Source: Marthasterias glacialis (Eukaryota > Echinodermata > Asteroidea > Forcipulatida > Asteriidae). From it: a DNA stretch of 64,000 bases. The position numbers were made by a program, and so were the translations under genes. Below are positions 11,401 through 22,799 of this stretch, one piece after another (positions within the stretch are counted from its first letter, which is position 1; each line of letters begins with the position of its first letter). Below the pieces are notes generated by a model. The model searched no databases. It was not told the origin of the DNA and worked only from the letters and a program-made list of their open reading frames with translations. The DNA lies in contig OU452229.1 of NCBI GenBank assembly GCA_911728455.2, positions 14,108,076 through 14,172,075 of the forward strand. Direction: 5' to 3'.

Positions 11401-14400
11401 CTCAAAATCAGGCGGTCTTTTTGTTGGAGAATGAAAGGTGTGTAAACTCCTTGAAAGAGAAAAGGAACTTGCAAAAAAGCTTAAAGGTAGTGTTTTGGGG
11501 GGTTTTGTTTTTTGTATTAGTATCAGTCTGCAAGCTTATTGATCATCAAATCCATTCCATAGAACTGGTTCTGTCTGAAATTCTGTCAAAGTTGAGAAAA
11601 TCGAATTTGAAGACTCCGTTTTCAATTTCGGTTGTAACAATCGAAATTAAGGACAATGTGTTTACATGCTGAAAAGAGTGCACGGTTTTTCACTATTTTC
11701 TCCTGACTCGGACGACGGATTGAGCCCAATTTTTCACAGTTTTTTTTCATGTATCACACAAAGTAAGAATACTGCACTATCAGCTTTACCAATTCTATAT
11801 TTTACCTTTAAGATATAGGGTCACCCAAGAGCTGCCTCAAGTATCAAGAGCTAAACTTGAAAATGATGAAATGCTCGTATCGATAGTCGAAGTTAACTTG
11901 TTTGCTCTCTGATCCTGTAATGTCTGTTTGTCTGTAATGACTAACATTCTACTTCAGATTACCCTACGGGCACATAACGGGTCTTAGAAGTACATGGTAA
12001 AATGTTTACAGACATAAACAACCCAATAAATGTGAAATAATTCTCCAATGCTGGGGAAGTCTTCTTATTTGTACGTCACTTTGTCAGTTTTGTACCATGG
12101 AGGTCTTTTTTTTTGTATTTTGTGCGGCCCCACTTCCACCACCATGTTGAAGTAAAACAAAAAACAGTCGTTGTGTAAGTACCATACGTTCCCCCCAAAT
12201 TAGGCATTTTTTATACACTCAATTTCTGCTGCACAGTGTTATTACAAAAACTTTGTTTTTTCTTTGTTGGATAACATTTTAATGAGCTCAATTTCTGCTG
12301 GGTTTATGATTTCAGAATAATCTATTCAATTTTCGCGGGGGATTAGTGATATAATCACCGAGTGATCACCCCACTGTCCAAATGGATGGGACCACTCAAT
12401 CTCTCCTCTTCTGAATGGCTGCCGAGACTCGGCTGTGTCTCGAGATTCCGGGATTTGTTTTTTAATGGTGACATAACATCAATTGCTCAGTTAGTATCGT
12501 TTATGTAAAATGTCCATTTGTTAAAGAGATAACTGTAAATTTAACAGTAGATTTGACCCGTAAGTTTGACGGTAATTGTTCGGCACGGATGCTGTCAGGT
12601 ACATTGACGTAAAATTATTTTGTGGGAAGACACAGTTTTTATGATACAATCTTCCTATTGAATAGGTAAGAACGATTCACATTCTGAAGTTGAAAAAACA
12701 GTAGTCAAAATCAACGAGATGAACCATGGGTACTGTTGGGTAGGGAATAGTCTTGTTTGGTCTGATTCCAATTTTTTGGAATGGTAAGACTTTCTCGGTG
12801 TAGTGTGTCCCATTGCCGCGAGATCTTGTCATTGCTTAAAATAAGCAGTGATCTATGAAATACACGAGAAATTAAAGCGATACTTTGGTTGATTAAGTAA
12901 CCGCCCTGGCATTTCGCTATTTAATGCGACGCAGCTTGCTGTTTGTCTAGTACAACTGGCTACATATCAACCCACGTGGTTTCCATAACGTCAAGTTCAT
13001 GTAATATAAGCAATTCGTGGATTATTCACTTGAGGATTGGGTCCTTGTGATGACGAGGTCTCATATGGGCCCCTTGACTTGTGACTCATCAAGGATCGCC
13101 GTCTATATACCTCGAGTGTACCGTTACCTCGCCATGCGAGACGCCAAGACACCAGACTCAGTGCTTGATATACGTTGCCAGCAATCATGCTGACATAACT
13201 GATCGGGTACGGCCGTGGGGATACGCTGCCCCCACCATATGTTCTGATGTCGTTCATGAACATCGACCAGGCAGACCGTACAAGGGCGAGCGAGGTCCCG
13301 GGGGAAATGGTCTTGGTCAACGGCGTGTTTCTCCGCTTTACTGTGCCCGTGCCGCCGGCGCCATTACCGATACACTTAATTGGTCAAATTATAGCTTATA
13401 TTAACGGGGCGAGACGATCTGCATCGGTTTGCTCTCAGATCAGGCACGCCAAACGTATGGATAAGATTTCATTTTAGCAACTTGGGTGACAGTTTCTACT
13501 AATTACAACCCTCTCGTATTTTCATTAATTTCCCTGTAGAGACAAGATACAATGAACCCCCGACCTTGGTGTCATAATTATTTGTTTTTCAGCGTGGTAT
13601 ATTTTGGAGTGATATGTTTCGAGACGGAACTCGCCTGCTTTTGTATCATTGATGTCATTCGCGAACGCTCATCTTTTGAGAATTTAATCGCATAATGTAT
13701 TAACTTGGCAAGCAATAAAGGAACGCCTACGAAAGTCTTACGGGCGTGGCAGGGAAAGGGCTGATGTGTTTTTGTTTTTGTTTGTTTTTGTTGTTGACTG
13801 TTTGTTGGTTCGTTTCTGTTGTTAAGGTGTTTTGGGACGCATTTAAAGAGAGGTGGTTGGTTGCTTCCAGGAAATAAGTTGACACTTCTTTTTAAATTTA
13901 ATCTGGAAAGCTTGTTTTTCTTTTGTTGGTTCATGAACCCGTTGAACGGAGACATTTACGTCCTAAAATGTTGTTATTTTTGTATAATGTTGAGTTTGAA
14001 TCAAATCTCATTTATTTTAATTTAAGGCAAAATATAGTTGTACAGATCCGTTAAAACAAGGAGCCTTTATGGCCAAATGTTTTCTCGAAAATTGTGAACC
14101 CATGTTTGTGAAACGTAACTTCATTTAAAGTGAGCTATAGTGAAACTGAATTTGTTCAGAAGGTCCATTTATTTTCTATAGCAAGAAGCATATCTTTTAA
14201 AAACTCTATAAAGCCAAAATTAGGATAATATGCTTTTAAAAAACAATGCTTTCGACAAGACACTTAACTTCAAGGGGAAAAAAATTCACAGTCCAAGCTA
14301 GTTTACATAATTTATACCGTTTTAATTTGTATTTGAAAACTTAACGTCTCTGGACAAACTACAATGGATTGACATAGAGATTAAACAGTCTTTCAGAGTC

Positions 14401-17400
14401 TGTTGATTAAGCAGAACTTAGCATGCGATGTCGTCGCAGTCTTCTTCACGGGTTGATTTTACTTTATGTTTTCTTAAAAAGAAAACACGACCACATCTGT
14501 ATAAGAAAAATCCATGGCATACTGTCTGCGAGATGCCATTGAGAATTCAACCGAATTTTGTTGTCACCATTTTCTTTGAAGAGACTAGGTTGACGCTATC
14601 AGTGGTGACGGTATAGCAGACATTCTTGAAAGTCTAATCATTGCTACTGATTCTTTCGATTTAGAAGAAAATGCGATGTTGCTAATGCTTGTTGGAATGT
14701 TGTTTAGACCTTCAATCTCAAAATGATTATATGTTGTCGTTTTGGTTATAGGCATAGCGTTAGATTTTAAAAATGGATTTAAATTTCTTTATTTTTAATC
14801 CGAACACAGACTCGTTTTCCTTTATGGACTTATCCGCGTGTGATCAGGTGGGATTTGAAACTTTGTATGGTTGGTAAAACGATCTCTGTAACACAATGGG
14901 TCTGTCAACAAAAGCTACATTCAATTTGTTGTTGTTGTTTTTTTTTTTGTTTTTTTTTTTTTCGATATTAAAACTTAATTATTTATTTCCAAGTGAAAGA
15001 GTGTGCACAACGTTGTTAAGATTGGAACAATAAATGTTCACAGATTTGTACGTAATTTTACGTGGTGTAAAGATGGTCGTGGTGGGAAAACTCCCTTGAA
15101 ATATACGTTTGCCCGAAATGCTATTGTTTTATTGTTTTTGAGAAATGAGTGAAACAATTAGTTTTGATCTCATCACGAGTCCAAAAATCCGATGTTTGAA
15201 TTTGGAAAACGGTGATGGGGTTTTTCCACTAATTTCACGTGACTCTGTTGACCGATTGAGCTTAAAATTTCAAAGGTTTGTTAATCTATGTTGGGTCATT
15301 ACACAAAGTGCGGGCACTGGGCCCAATTTCATAGAGCTGCTTAAGCTAAAAACAATAGCTAAGCACAACAATTATGCTTACCAGAATAAGGTTACCAGCC
15401 AAAATAGCATTAACATGTACCATCTGTGACTGGTATCGTGCTCATTTTTGCTTAGCAGAAAATTTTAAAGCAATGTTTTCTGCATAAGCAGCTCCATGAA
15501 ATTGGGTCCTCGGTCCTTGACAATTACCAATGGTGGCCGCGTGCTCATCTCAATTGACAATAACGAGACCTGCTGACATTCTTTTCCAGGAGAGTAACGA
15601 GATTTAAGATGATCAGTAAATATAGGATATTCATGATTTTGCAGATTCATACAATTGTGGATTTGCTTTAGTCCAATTCCTCCATCGACCAATGTTTATT
15701 TTTTTCCCCATCACTTTCAAAAACAAGCTGTAAAGAGAAAATACATCATTGAATTCAAAAGGAGAAACTTAATTCCTTGCAAATCTCATCAAAGTCGGTT
15801 GTCAGTCTTAGGTGAAAACAACGGAAACGTTTTTATGTTTTGTTCAGGGATTTTGTGCACTTTAATATCGGGTTTATTTCGATTGCGGCGAGCGAAATAA
15901 AGACTGTGATTTTTTTCTTTTTTTTGGGGGGGGGGTCTTCAAACGATTTTTCTTTTTTATTTATTTTATTATTTTTTTTTAGAACCATCTTTACAGAGGG
16001 CAACCCATCCAGAAATGCTGATCATTTTGGGCTTTCTTATAAAAAACATCAAAATTTACAATTTGCGACCATGACAGTATTTTTGACGGAAATAATATCT
16101 TTTATGGGAGGATTGGTACTAGTAGGAACTTTATAATCATTGAGTTCAGGATTGAAACTAATCACTTTTACCAATAATTACCAGTGCTGTATGCCTATTT
16201 TGTTTAATACTGTAAAAAGCACATGTTTCCTGGGTCACTGTCCTCAGCAATACTGTATCATTTCAATTTTTATAGTCTTACATTATTCTTCTTCAGTTTC
16301 GAGATGTGAGGATAAGCTGACATTTTTGTGAGTGTGAAAATCCGAATTATGTAACAGTATCCGCTCCGGTGTCACTCGCTAGCCTATAATTCCCCTCACA
16401 CTTCGCCGAGGCCGGTGTCGGCGCACTCCCGTCGATCGTACGTGCCACCGCCGCATTCTCTCCCCTGAAATCCCGGTGACTTTATCGACGCAACCGGCAA
16501 TCAATCTTACTTTTCTCGAATTAGTGTCACAATCTTCGGCATTTATGGTGTTTATAATGTGGTATGGGTGACATGGCGTGTTTAACCTCAACTCGATTTG
16601 GACTATTTTGTCTTAAAGGCTGCTGGTTCTTCCTTCACCACTCTGGTCTTCTCCACCGGGCTTGGGGTTAGTGTAACTCCCGTATCACCCGCCCGTACGT
16701 GACTCTCCTTGCCCTTTGGCACATGTTCGACAAATTTTCCATGGGGGTGACGGGTTTTTCCTGAAACATTTATTGCACCCAAGAAAAATAACTTTGATTT
16801 ATTCACATCATCAAGTTTTTTCGCAAACAAGGGAGCATGGAGTTATGTGATACTCGGTCCAGTGCATGAGCGTAATGGTACGGTAACCTAGTGAACAAGA
16901 GTTGTTATAGTCTCGCGCCTTGCCCGTGAAATTTACCAGGCGATGGTAGAAAGGCAACATGATTCATCGCTCATTAGCGAACAACAAAGATTGTCCTTAG
17001 TTCGAGGTTCGACAGTGTTTTAAGAAATCAAAGAGCAAGTCACCTTGTCTGTGGATGGTAGTTTGTAATTTACTTTGAGTTTCGTTAAAATACAACCTCA
17101 ATTACCAAGGTATTTTTTGGATCAGGCAAGCTTCTGACATTTTATTTAGGTATTAGTGCTGCTGAATAGAATGCAGGACACGTGCTCGAGTAACACACAT
17201 TTTAAATGCACTGGTCCGATATTTAGCCGAGCACATACAAATCTTGTTTAGCCAAAACAAGTCACCAGCCCAAATAGCCGTGTAATATACATCGTTGTGA
17301 CTGGTACTCCGCTTATTTCTGCTTAGCATTTAAACTGGTTAACCGGTTTTTCTTATTGAATTAGGCCTTGCTCTCACTTAGTGTTCATTTTTTAATATGA

Positions 17401-18444
17401 AACATCCTTCATAAAAGTATCAATGGTTAGATTCCTTTTTTTTCTTCTTCTTCTTTTTTTACATAATTACAATCAATACTGAACGGGGCCGAAGGTTAAC
17501 TAGTCTGGTGCCGTAGGACCATTGAGTGGGTTAAATTCTTCCTGACAGGGAACCTGACCAAGGTGTCCGAACTATGATTGAAGTCTAGAACTCGGCAAAC
17601 ACATACAATTAGTTCGCTTAACTCGATATCATTGGTCTAGAATTAAATCACGGACCTCTGATGTTGTTTCATGTTTCACCGTGGTTTCACTGATGTCTCG
17701 CCAACAGCTATTCCCAAATCAAAAGAGGGCGCTATTTTAAATCGACCATGAAAACTCCTAGACAACTTCGCAAATACTTTTCTACGCGCAATAAATGCAT
17801 TTTCGAAATTGTCTATGTGACAAACTAAGAAAGGCTGATACTACACATATAAAACTTTACCGCGGTACTTTGTAACTAACTTACTTTCCGGGCAATATGC
17901 GGAAAATCATAACCAAACAAAGCCACAATGAGGAATTTTTTGGCTGTTAAACCTGATTCTAGAAACTAAGCCCGATTTTTTGAGGAACAATTTCTGTCAA
18001 CAAAAATTGTAGACGTGTAATAGGCTAATAGCTTTATTTACTGATGGTAGCCATCATGTCATCTCGAAGATGATTTTCATTGGGCTGGACTTGATTCCTT
18101 TGTTCCCCATGCCTCAAGGCGGTTTAATTAAATGTTATCTTATCTTTTGTTTTCTTCTATAGGTGAAGGTGTGGTTTCAGAACAGGCGTATGAAGTGGAA
18201 ACGGTGCAAAGGAGCCCGTGACAAGGACCTCGCCGAGAAACGGCTTCAGGCTATGGAGGCCAAAATCGGTCTTCCGCCCGGCAGCTCTAGCGCCCTCACG
18301 GCTGGAGGAGCTACCATGCCCGGACACGTGATCACGTCTAGAAACGGACTCAGAAGCCCACACGAGTTGAACGGGTACCCGGAGGACAGCGGCGGGCTGA
18401 GTCCGCCGGATAGCTACGGGAACCCTGAGACCGATTTCAAGTGA
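5302..18444 (+). CDS. MEOX: MEOX-class homeobox transcription factor, 3' two coding exons (5' end off window)
   Basis: The gene encodes a sequence-specific nuclear DNA-binding protein of the ANTP class. In vertebrates MEOX1/2 act in somite, muscle and vascular mesoderm. The two exons (5302-5477 and 18163-18444) join in frame to give a short linker ending [11 protein letters not shown], a complete 60-residue homeodomain and a tail of about 75 residues. Diagnostic features are Phe8, the stretch [20 protein letters not shown], and the recognition helix [14 protein letters not shown] with Gln50 and Asn51. The linker and homeodomain match MEOX rather than Gsx or Hox proteins. The intron sits between homeodomain residues 44 and 45, and the 176-bp internal exon is close to the 173-bp exon 2 of human MEOX genes (recalled). 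The N-terminal exon is not in the window. The tail after the homeodomain is Ser/Gly/Pro-rich with no further domain recognised. Confidence 0.93.
5513..5890. repeat. Dispersed repeat, copy 1 (empty-site partner of the 50.4-50.8 kb copy)
   Basis: Ordered words shared with 50365-50850 include GCCGATTTGA, CGAAAATTTAGATT, ATTTTAAATAG, GAGAAAGTT, GATAAGTGGTAGTTAA, CATGTA followed by CAACAATG or AAACAATG, and GTATGTTTTT followed by GTTTTGAAACA. This copy is uninterrupted, whereas the 50-kb copy carries a 128-bp foldback element in its middle. Confidence 0.7.
7401..7597. mobile_element. MITE-like repeat, TTTCATAGAGCTGCTTAAGC family
   Basis: It starts GGGACCCAAAGTTGTTAAGC and ends CAACAGCTTCATGAAATTGGTCTC. 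Inside are the family words TTGCTTACCA, GGTTACCGGCC and GTGCTGGTTCCCTGCT. The copy is diverged and non-coding. Confidence 0.6.
8552..8607. repeat. Simple tandem repeat (CAAT/CGAT)n
   Basis: Alternating tetramers AATC and GATC form a 56-base array in the MEOX intron. It contains several palindromic CGATCG/GATCGATC segments. A short open frame reading Ser-Ile-Asn-Gln repeats is a by-product of the tetramer array, not a gene. Confidence 0.9.
9220..9560. promoter_or_regulatory. Possible MEOX intronic regulatory block with paired GGATTA sites
   Basis: This stretch is repeat-free by eye and has mixed base composition, unlike its flanks. It contains GGATTA at 9517-9522 and again at 9527-9532, ten bases (one helical turn) apart. 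GGATTA is the recognition core of Lys50 homeodomains (Otx, Pitx and Goosecoid type). ATTA/TAAT cores lie close by. The presence of sites is seen; function is inference. Confidence 0.25.
10292..10411. mobile_element. Short inverted-repeat element (GGCCGTGTCC... ends)
   Basis: The left end reads GGCCGTGTCCAAATTAGCGG and the right end CAGCCGTCAATTCGGACGCC. They are imperfect reverse complements, with CGGCTGTAGCTGCGGC near the left end pairing with CACAGCCG near the right. There is no coding capacity. A related end (GGCCGTGTCTGGGAACC) occurs at about 26485. Confidence 0.5.
13060..13400. other. GC-rich coding-like island of unknown identity in the MEOX intron
   Basis: About 340 bases are clearly more GC-rich and less T-rich than the flanks and stay open over about 70-107 codons in frames on both strands (for example minus 12997-13320 and plus 13081-13404). 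A plus-frame segment around 13200-13380 reads as a plausible protein (short words [17 protein letters not shown] and [15 protein letters not shown]), but a stop lies just upstream and no splice sites or family were recognised. It may be an exon of an unknown nested gene, a decayed retrocopy or transposon fragment, or a GC-rich regulatory element. Confidence 0.3.
15319..15508. mobile_element. MITE-like repeat, TTTCATAGAGCTGCTTAAGC family (best copy)
   Basis: This copy shows the family most clearly. It opens GGGCCCAATTTCATAGAGCT and closes CTCCATGAAATTGGGTCC, giving terminal inverted repeats of roughly 28 bases. Internal words are TGCTTACCAGAATAAGGTTA, CCAGCCAAAATAGC, GTGACTGG and TGCTTAGCAGAAAA. 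It encodes nothing, so it is a non-autonomous element. At least seven other recognisable copies lie in the window. Confidence 0.75.
15838..16200. repeat. Dispersed repeat with GATTGCGG and GGATTGGTACT motifs, copy 1
   Basis: Ordered words CAGGGATTTTGT, TTATTTCGATTGCGGC, GGAGGATTGGTACTAG and AACTTT recur at 57353-57555 and, more loosely, at 49170-49417. No terminal repeats or coding capacity were seen. Confidence 0.55.
17478..17590. repeat. Dispersed repeat fragment (AGTCTGGT...GGAACCTGACCAAGGTG)
   Basis: The fragment shares AGTCTGGT, GGGAAC(C/A)TGACCAAG and the following (C/T)ATGAT segment with the inverted-repeat element at 26690-26870. It is non-coding. Confidence 0.4.
18163..18444 (+). 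CDS. MEOX: MEOX terminal coding exon: recognition helix and C-terminal tail
   Basis: The acceptor is TTTCTTCTATAG at 18151-18162. The exon begins in phase 0 with [17 protein letters not shown], which completes the homeodomain, continues into a Lys/Glu-rich segment and a Ser/Gly/Pro-rich tail, and ends with TGA at 18442-18444. The exon is markedly more GC-rich than the neighbouring introns. Met54 and Trp48-Asn51 are intact, so the DNA-binding surface looks functional. Confidence 0.95.
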   Translation: MKVWFQNRRMKWKRCKGARDKDLAEKRLQAMEAKIGLPPGSSSALTAGGATMPGHVITSRNGLRSPHELNGYPEDSGGLSPPDSYGNPETDFK

Positions 18445-19968
18445 AAAGATTACGTCGGATTGACTGTGGTTACACTAAAACCCGCGTTTATAAACTCTCT
18501 CCTCCGATGGATCGGCTCTTGTAAATAAACCGTTAAGGGGGCGAGTCCTCAGCTGTGAGGAGAAACTACTGGCTCGGGCGTCCTTCGATCCTCCACCAAT
18601 GCATACCCGCTCTTTGCTTGAACCGTAGGGGTGCACTTCATATAAACTCTGCCACTGGTATGAGGATATTGGCATTACATTTACCGACATTCATTTGTCC
18701 GCTATACACTTCCACTGATTGCTGAATTGTGGAGTTTGTGTTCACGTCATAATTGTTGTGGGCATCAACAACTGAGTTTGTTGTCGTCGCCAGAGGGCTG
18801 AGACGTGCTCGTAGCGATGATACGTCCACGATGTTACGGGAAGCCATCTTAATATACATCTGCGACGAGTCTCGAGCCCTTTTCAAGGGGTCTTAGTAAG
18901 AAGACGACGTGCAACGTGATTTAATCAAGAACTGTTATTGTGCTTGTTCCGATGCTAACACATTTTTTCATCAGTACTACCATTCTCTACTACCATTCTC
19001 GGATGCCTCAGAAAGAAGACAAACTAACTCACCTGTGCATGTTGATGGGTTTAAAACAAAACGCCACGAATACTTACCACGTTGGAGTTGTTCGATCTCA
19101 ATCTACCATCAGACGACATTGGTCTAGCGCCCTCAATGTCTAACTACCACCTCACTACGGACACACAAGCTTGTCCAGCGGATGAATTTTTGCGAGTTGA
19201 CATGAATTTGGTCCAATTGTAATTTTAAACCGTGCGGCCACTCTCTACTGTCAAAAGGTGTTAAATGGTGTCACACTGTTTAGGAGGACGTTTTGATGCC
19301 ATAACAAATTATCCTTGATTTGAATGGTTCGAGAATGGTTGACTTTGTCGTTTTGAGCTACAACAGAGTTCGACCTCTTCATACCTTATCTTCCAGAAGC
19401 AGACCACAGCTTATGGCGATCAGTATTTTAAACCGGAAGTGGGTCAAGGGTGAACATGATCATACTCAAAAAAAAAGTGTTGGATTAGGCCATATAAGAT
19501 TGTTTCTGTTTTCTATGAACTAGGCTTTTAAAAGAAAGAAAACATGAAAGACTCCATTTCTGTAAATAATGTATTTTGATGCCGTGTAGTTCTTGTCAGA
19601 CTCGAAGTTGAAACGCTTCGAAATAATCAAACAAATACTTCTCAATGGCTGTCCATTTTATACATTTTCTGCAAGCGAAACTTTTCCAGTGCAAACAAGA
19701 AAATATTGTAAAGATTCCACACAATTCATGATGGTTAATATTTTTTTATTTATTTATTTTTTTTTTTTTGCCATTAAAATTACACAGAAAGGAAAAAATA
19801 TCAAAATCGGGGAAATTGTCATAAATTTGTATTTTTTGTGACGATGTGGGCAAGGTCGGCTTGTAAAACAAAATGATTTTTCTCGTATTGAATTAATAAC
19901 AAGACTGGTGCATTATCGATAAAACGTAGGTAACCACCAGAGGGTACGCTGTGATCACGTGACTCAGC

Positions 19969-20085
19969 AATGGGGACTTTGAAACGCTAGGTGGCAGCAG
20001 ACTTGCCGCCACCATTGTTTACGTATAGCCGAGAACACGGTGGACTGTGCTGCCAGCTAATGTCCCCCAGAGTTTCCCGTTTAAA
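19969..20085. mobile_element. Foldback MITE, GGGAGACTTTT family (diverged copy A)
   Basis: The left end reads AATGGGGACTTTGAAACGC followed by TAGGTGGCAGCAGACTT. The right half contains GTGCTGCCAGCTAATG and TCCCCC, an eroded inverted copy. The left arm carries the CTCF-like core CTAGGTGGCAGC at 19987-19998. Confidence 0.6.
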
Positions 20086-21220
20086 CATCCGATACCTCAG
20101 ACTGAGGCCGGTCAGTCTCGGAGTTTGTTTAAAAGCAGATAGCCAGGGCCCAAAGTCAATAAACTGTTTCCGGTAAGCGCAGTTTTGTTTTTCGCTTAGA
20201 GGGAATGGATTTTCCCTTCCCTTTTAATATCCCTCACTCCCATAAGAACCACCGGCAAGCAGCGGTTCTGAGAAAGAACTATTGCTTGCTGTTAAAGGCA
20301 TGCTTCGTATAAAACAGAAAACATATATCATACTACTACCCAACTTGATGAAGGTGTTAAGCAGAAACTTACTGCTTAACAGTTTTATTTTGTAAGCTAA
20401 AGTTATCAGGGAACATGGAGTCACGAGGAGTGTGCTTTACACAATATTTGTTGTCTGGAACAATTATGCAAAGCAAGACTTTTTTTGTGCTTTGCTGATT
20501 TTTATGCTGAATTAAAATTAGCGTTTTGTTATGGAAATGCCCCCCTGCTTTTACAGATTTTCTAACCAATCTGAAATGTTAGTCAATGACCGTCATCAGC
20601 TTCCGTTCGGATCCGGAACTCTCGGCTGCATGTGCATAGTGGTTTGGATGTCATTTTAATGTACATGTTTTACCCATCTATGTATTGCATCTTTCAGGCC
20701 TTATTGTAACGAGTATGGTGGAATGTAAATAGTAAACATCGTCTTACGGACGTTTATTTAAAAGAAAAACAGTACCTTTTTTGTTATGTAAAGATACATT
20801 GTAATTATATTAAACACTTATAACACAGACCTCTGGTTTTAAGACTGTCCACAATCATGACTAAAATTCATATCCGTGCTTTGTGTACAGGAATACATAG
20901 TATTGCATCCAAGTCTAGTACTCATACAAACCAAGACAGTGTATTCCTTTTCAATAACGTGTGATCTTTGAGTTTGAAGGGACAAGGGGTGGGAGATGTT
21001 TTTGTTCAAAATAATTATGATTGGAAAAACCCAAATGGATGATTCATTTTGCTCTTGTTGGTATTTTTTTATTTTATTTTTTTAGTTGATTGAGACCTAT
21101 GCAGTCTTTGAAATTCATAATATTCACAAATGTCGCAAACTGTGTAAAGCATCTAACTTATATGCACAATCGTCCACGGATGGCGGTAATGAATCGAAAT
21201 AAAAAGTTTTGAACGAATGG

Positions 21221-21368
21221 TTGACCTTTGGACGCTAGGTGGCAGCAGACATACCAGGTACTTTTTGTTCCATTGTTTACAAACTGTTCAAGATATGATG
21301 CGCACAAGAAGACAATGGATTCAACCTGGTAAGTCTGCTGCCACCTAACGACCGCGAAATTCTCCCTT
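21221..21368. mobile_element. Foldback MITE, GGGAGACTTTT family (diverged copy B)
   Basis: The arms are GACGCTAGGTGGCAGCAGAC (21231-21250) and GTCTGCTGCCACCTAACG (21333-21350) in inverted orientation, about 80 bases apart. The outermost ends are eroded (GACCTTTG on the left, ATTCTCCC on the right). Both arms hold the CTCF-like core, in convergent orientation. Confidence 0.65.
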
Positions 21369-22793
21369 TGTTTTAAATCCCTCGTTTTGAAGGAAATTAA
21401 TTGAGAAGTTGTTCAGCTGGACATAGTTCCAGTTTGGAGAAATATTGAATGTTGAAAAGGATGATCCATTTTTATTAAAATATGGACACATTTGACAAAC
21501 AAAGGAAGTTCAGTTTGGTGATTGTTAACCTAAACAAAATGACAATTCTAAGTTATTGACTCTCTTGGTATGAAGTTTAACTAATATCCAAACACTTGAA
21601 ATGTTGTCTTCTTTATAAACATTTGGGTATTTTTTTAAGCAATGCACACAGCACACACTGCCCCACAGGTTCAAATCGTTTTGCGTTTTGAAAACAAGGA
21701 GTAAACAGTCACGACGGTCAACTCTTTCAACGGTTTTAATTTTACAGTTTTATTTTTCCTCTCCAAAGATCTACTCGCGAAAACAAGAATGGTTTACCTT
21801 CCCTTGAAAGACTGAACAGTACTTTTTTTCATCAAATACTTAATATTTGCTGCAACTGTAAGGAATAGCGTTTGCGTCTTTTGCCTGGAAGAAGGACGTA
21901 ACAAAAGGTCGTCAAAAAGAACTGTCCAATTGTGTTTCAAGAAAATTGAGTGTGAAAGTTTGGTCGTTATTCTTCTATTTGTAAGTCATTCAGAAAAAAA
22001 AGTCAAATCCTGCATAGGAATGGAAAAGCATGTCATGGGTGTAAATTCTAGCAACAAAATATATAGCACATTTTTTAATGCCTTACATTTTTCGAAGGAG
22101 GCATGTCATTGCTTGTGACGAATCTGCTGGGGCAAAAAGTTGTAATTTGTGTGCCTGAAAAAATTGTGTATACCCCTTCGACCTTCTTGTGGGCACACTT
22201 GGTGATTGACTGTGTCTTGGAAGTGCAGTACTTTGCTCCCAAATATCTGGGGACGAGCAGTGAGGACTCGGCAGGCATTCTTTGAAGTTGTATATATTTT
22301 GTCGCTAGAGGGCCCTGCACACGACGTCATTGGTTTTGTTTTATTTTTATACAGACCTTTCTATCGTTTAAAACGCTGACCACCATTTTGTATGGGCGGC
22401 ATTGAGTATCAAAAATGTATAACCGGGTTGGGACAAACTTGACTCTTTTAATAGAACATTTGAACCTTTTTTTATGAAGAGTATTTGTAATTTGGGTTTT
22501 GGGTAGCACAGTTGATTTATCAGTGATATTAAGGGTAATTTGATAGCATTAATTTTGTATTAAAGGATGAATTATTGTACTTCTTACAGCATGGGCATCC
22601 CGTTCTCTTCGCCCAACAAGGTTGACAAAAATAGGCGGCTGTGAAGTCGTGTGAGGCAGGTCTTCACTTTGTATTTTGATGGCCCCCACAAGAAATCACA
22701 TTCAACAGCACTTTATATTAAAACTGAATGCAGGGCCCTCGTGTAATGATACCATTATGTTATTGTACTGTACTCATTTTTGTTGAACTATTC

Positions 22794-22799
22794 AATAAA
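22794..22799 (+). terminator. Candidate MEOX poly(A) signal AATAAA
   Basis: AATAAA is followed within 30-50 bases by GTGTATTTTGTGTAATTCC, a G/U-rich downstream element. It is the best-looking distal signal after the MEOX stop codon, but it lies 4.35 kb away, so a nearer signal could be used instead. Confidence 0.35.

Larger units (their letters stand above)
5478..18162 (+). other. MEOX intron within the homeobox (12.7 kb)
   Basis: No exon is visible on either strand. The intron contains a dispersed repeat at 5513-5890 (related to 50365-50850), a simple (CAAT/CGAT)n run at 8552-8607, a non-repetitive block with paired GGATTA motifs at about 9220-9560, an inverted-repeat element at 10292-10411, a GC-rich coding-like island at about 13060-13400, and repeat copies at 7401-7597, 15319-15508 and 15838-16200. 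A GC-rich patch lies at 16390-16500. A large intron in a developmental gene is a plausible home for enhancers, but none can be assigned from sequence alone. Confidence 0.8.
18445..22799 (+). other. Probable MEOX 3' UTR / downstream region
   Basis: No coding sequence is visible. AATAAA signals occur at 18524-18529, 21198-21203 and 22794-22799. The last is followed by a G/T- and T-rich stretch as expected of a cleavage site, but which one is used cannot be decided. The stretch contains two TGTAAATA words (19561-19568 and 20724-20731) that match the Pumilio/PUF recognition sequence, and two diverged foldback elements (19969-20085 and 21221-21368). An internal AATAAA near 20158 belongs to a repeat copy. 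Confidence 0.5.
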
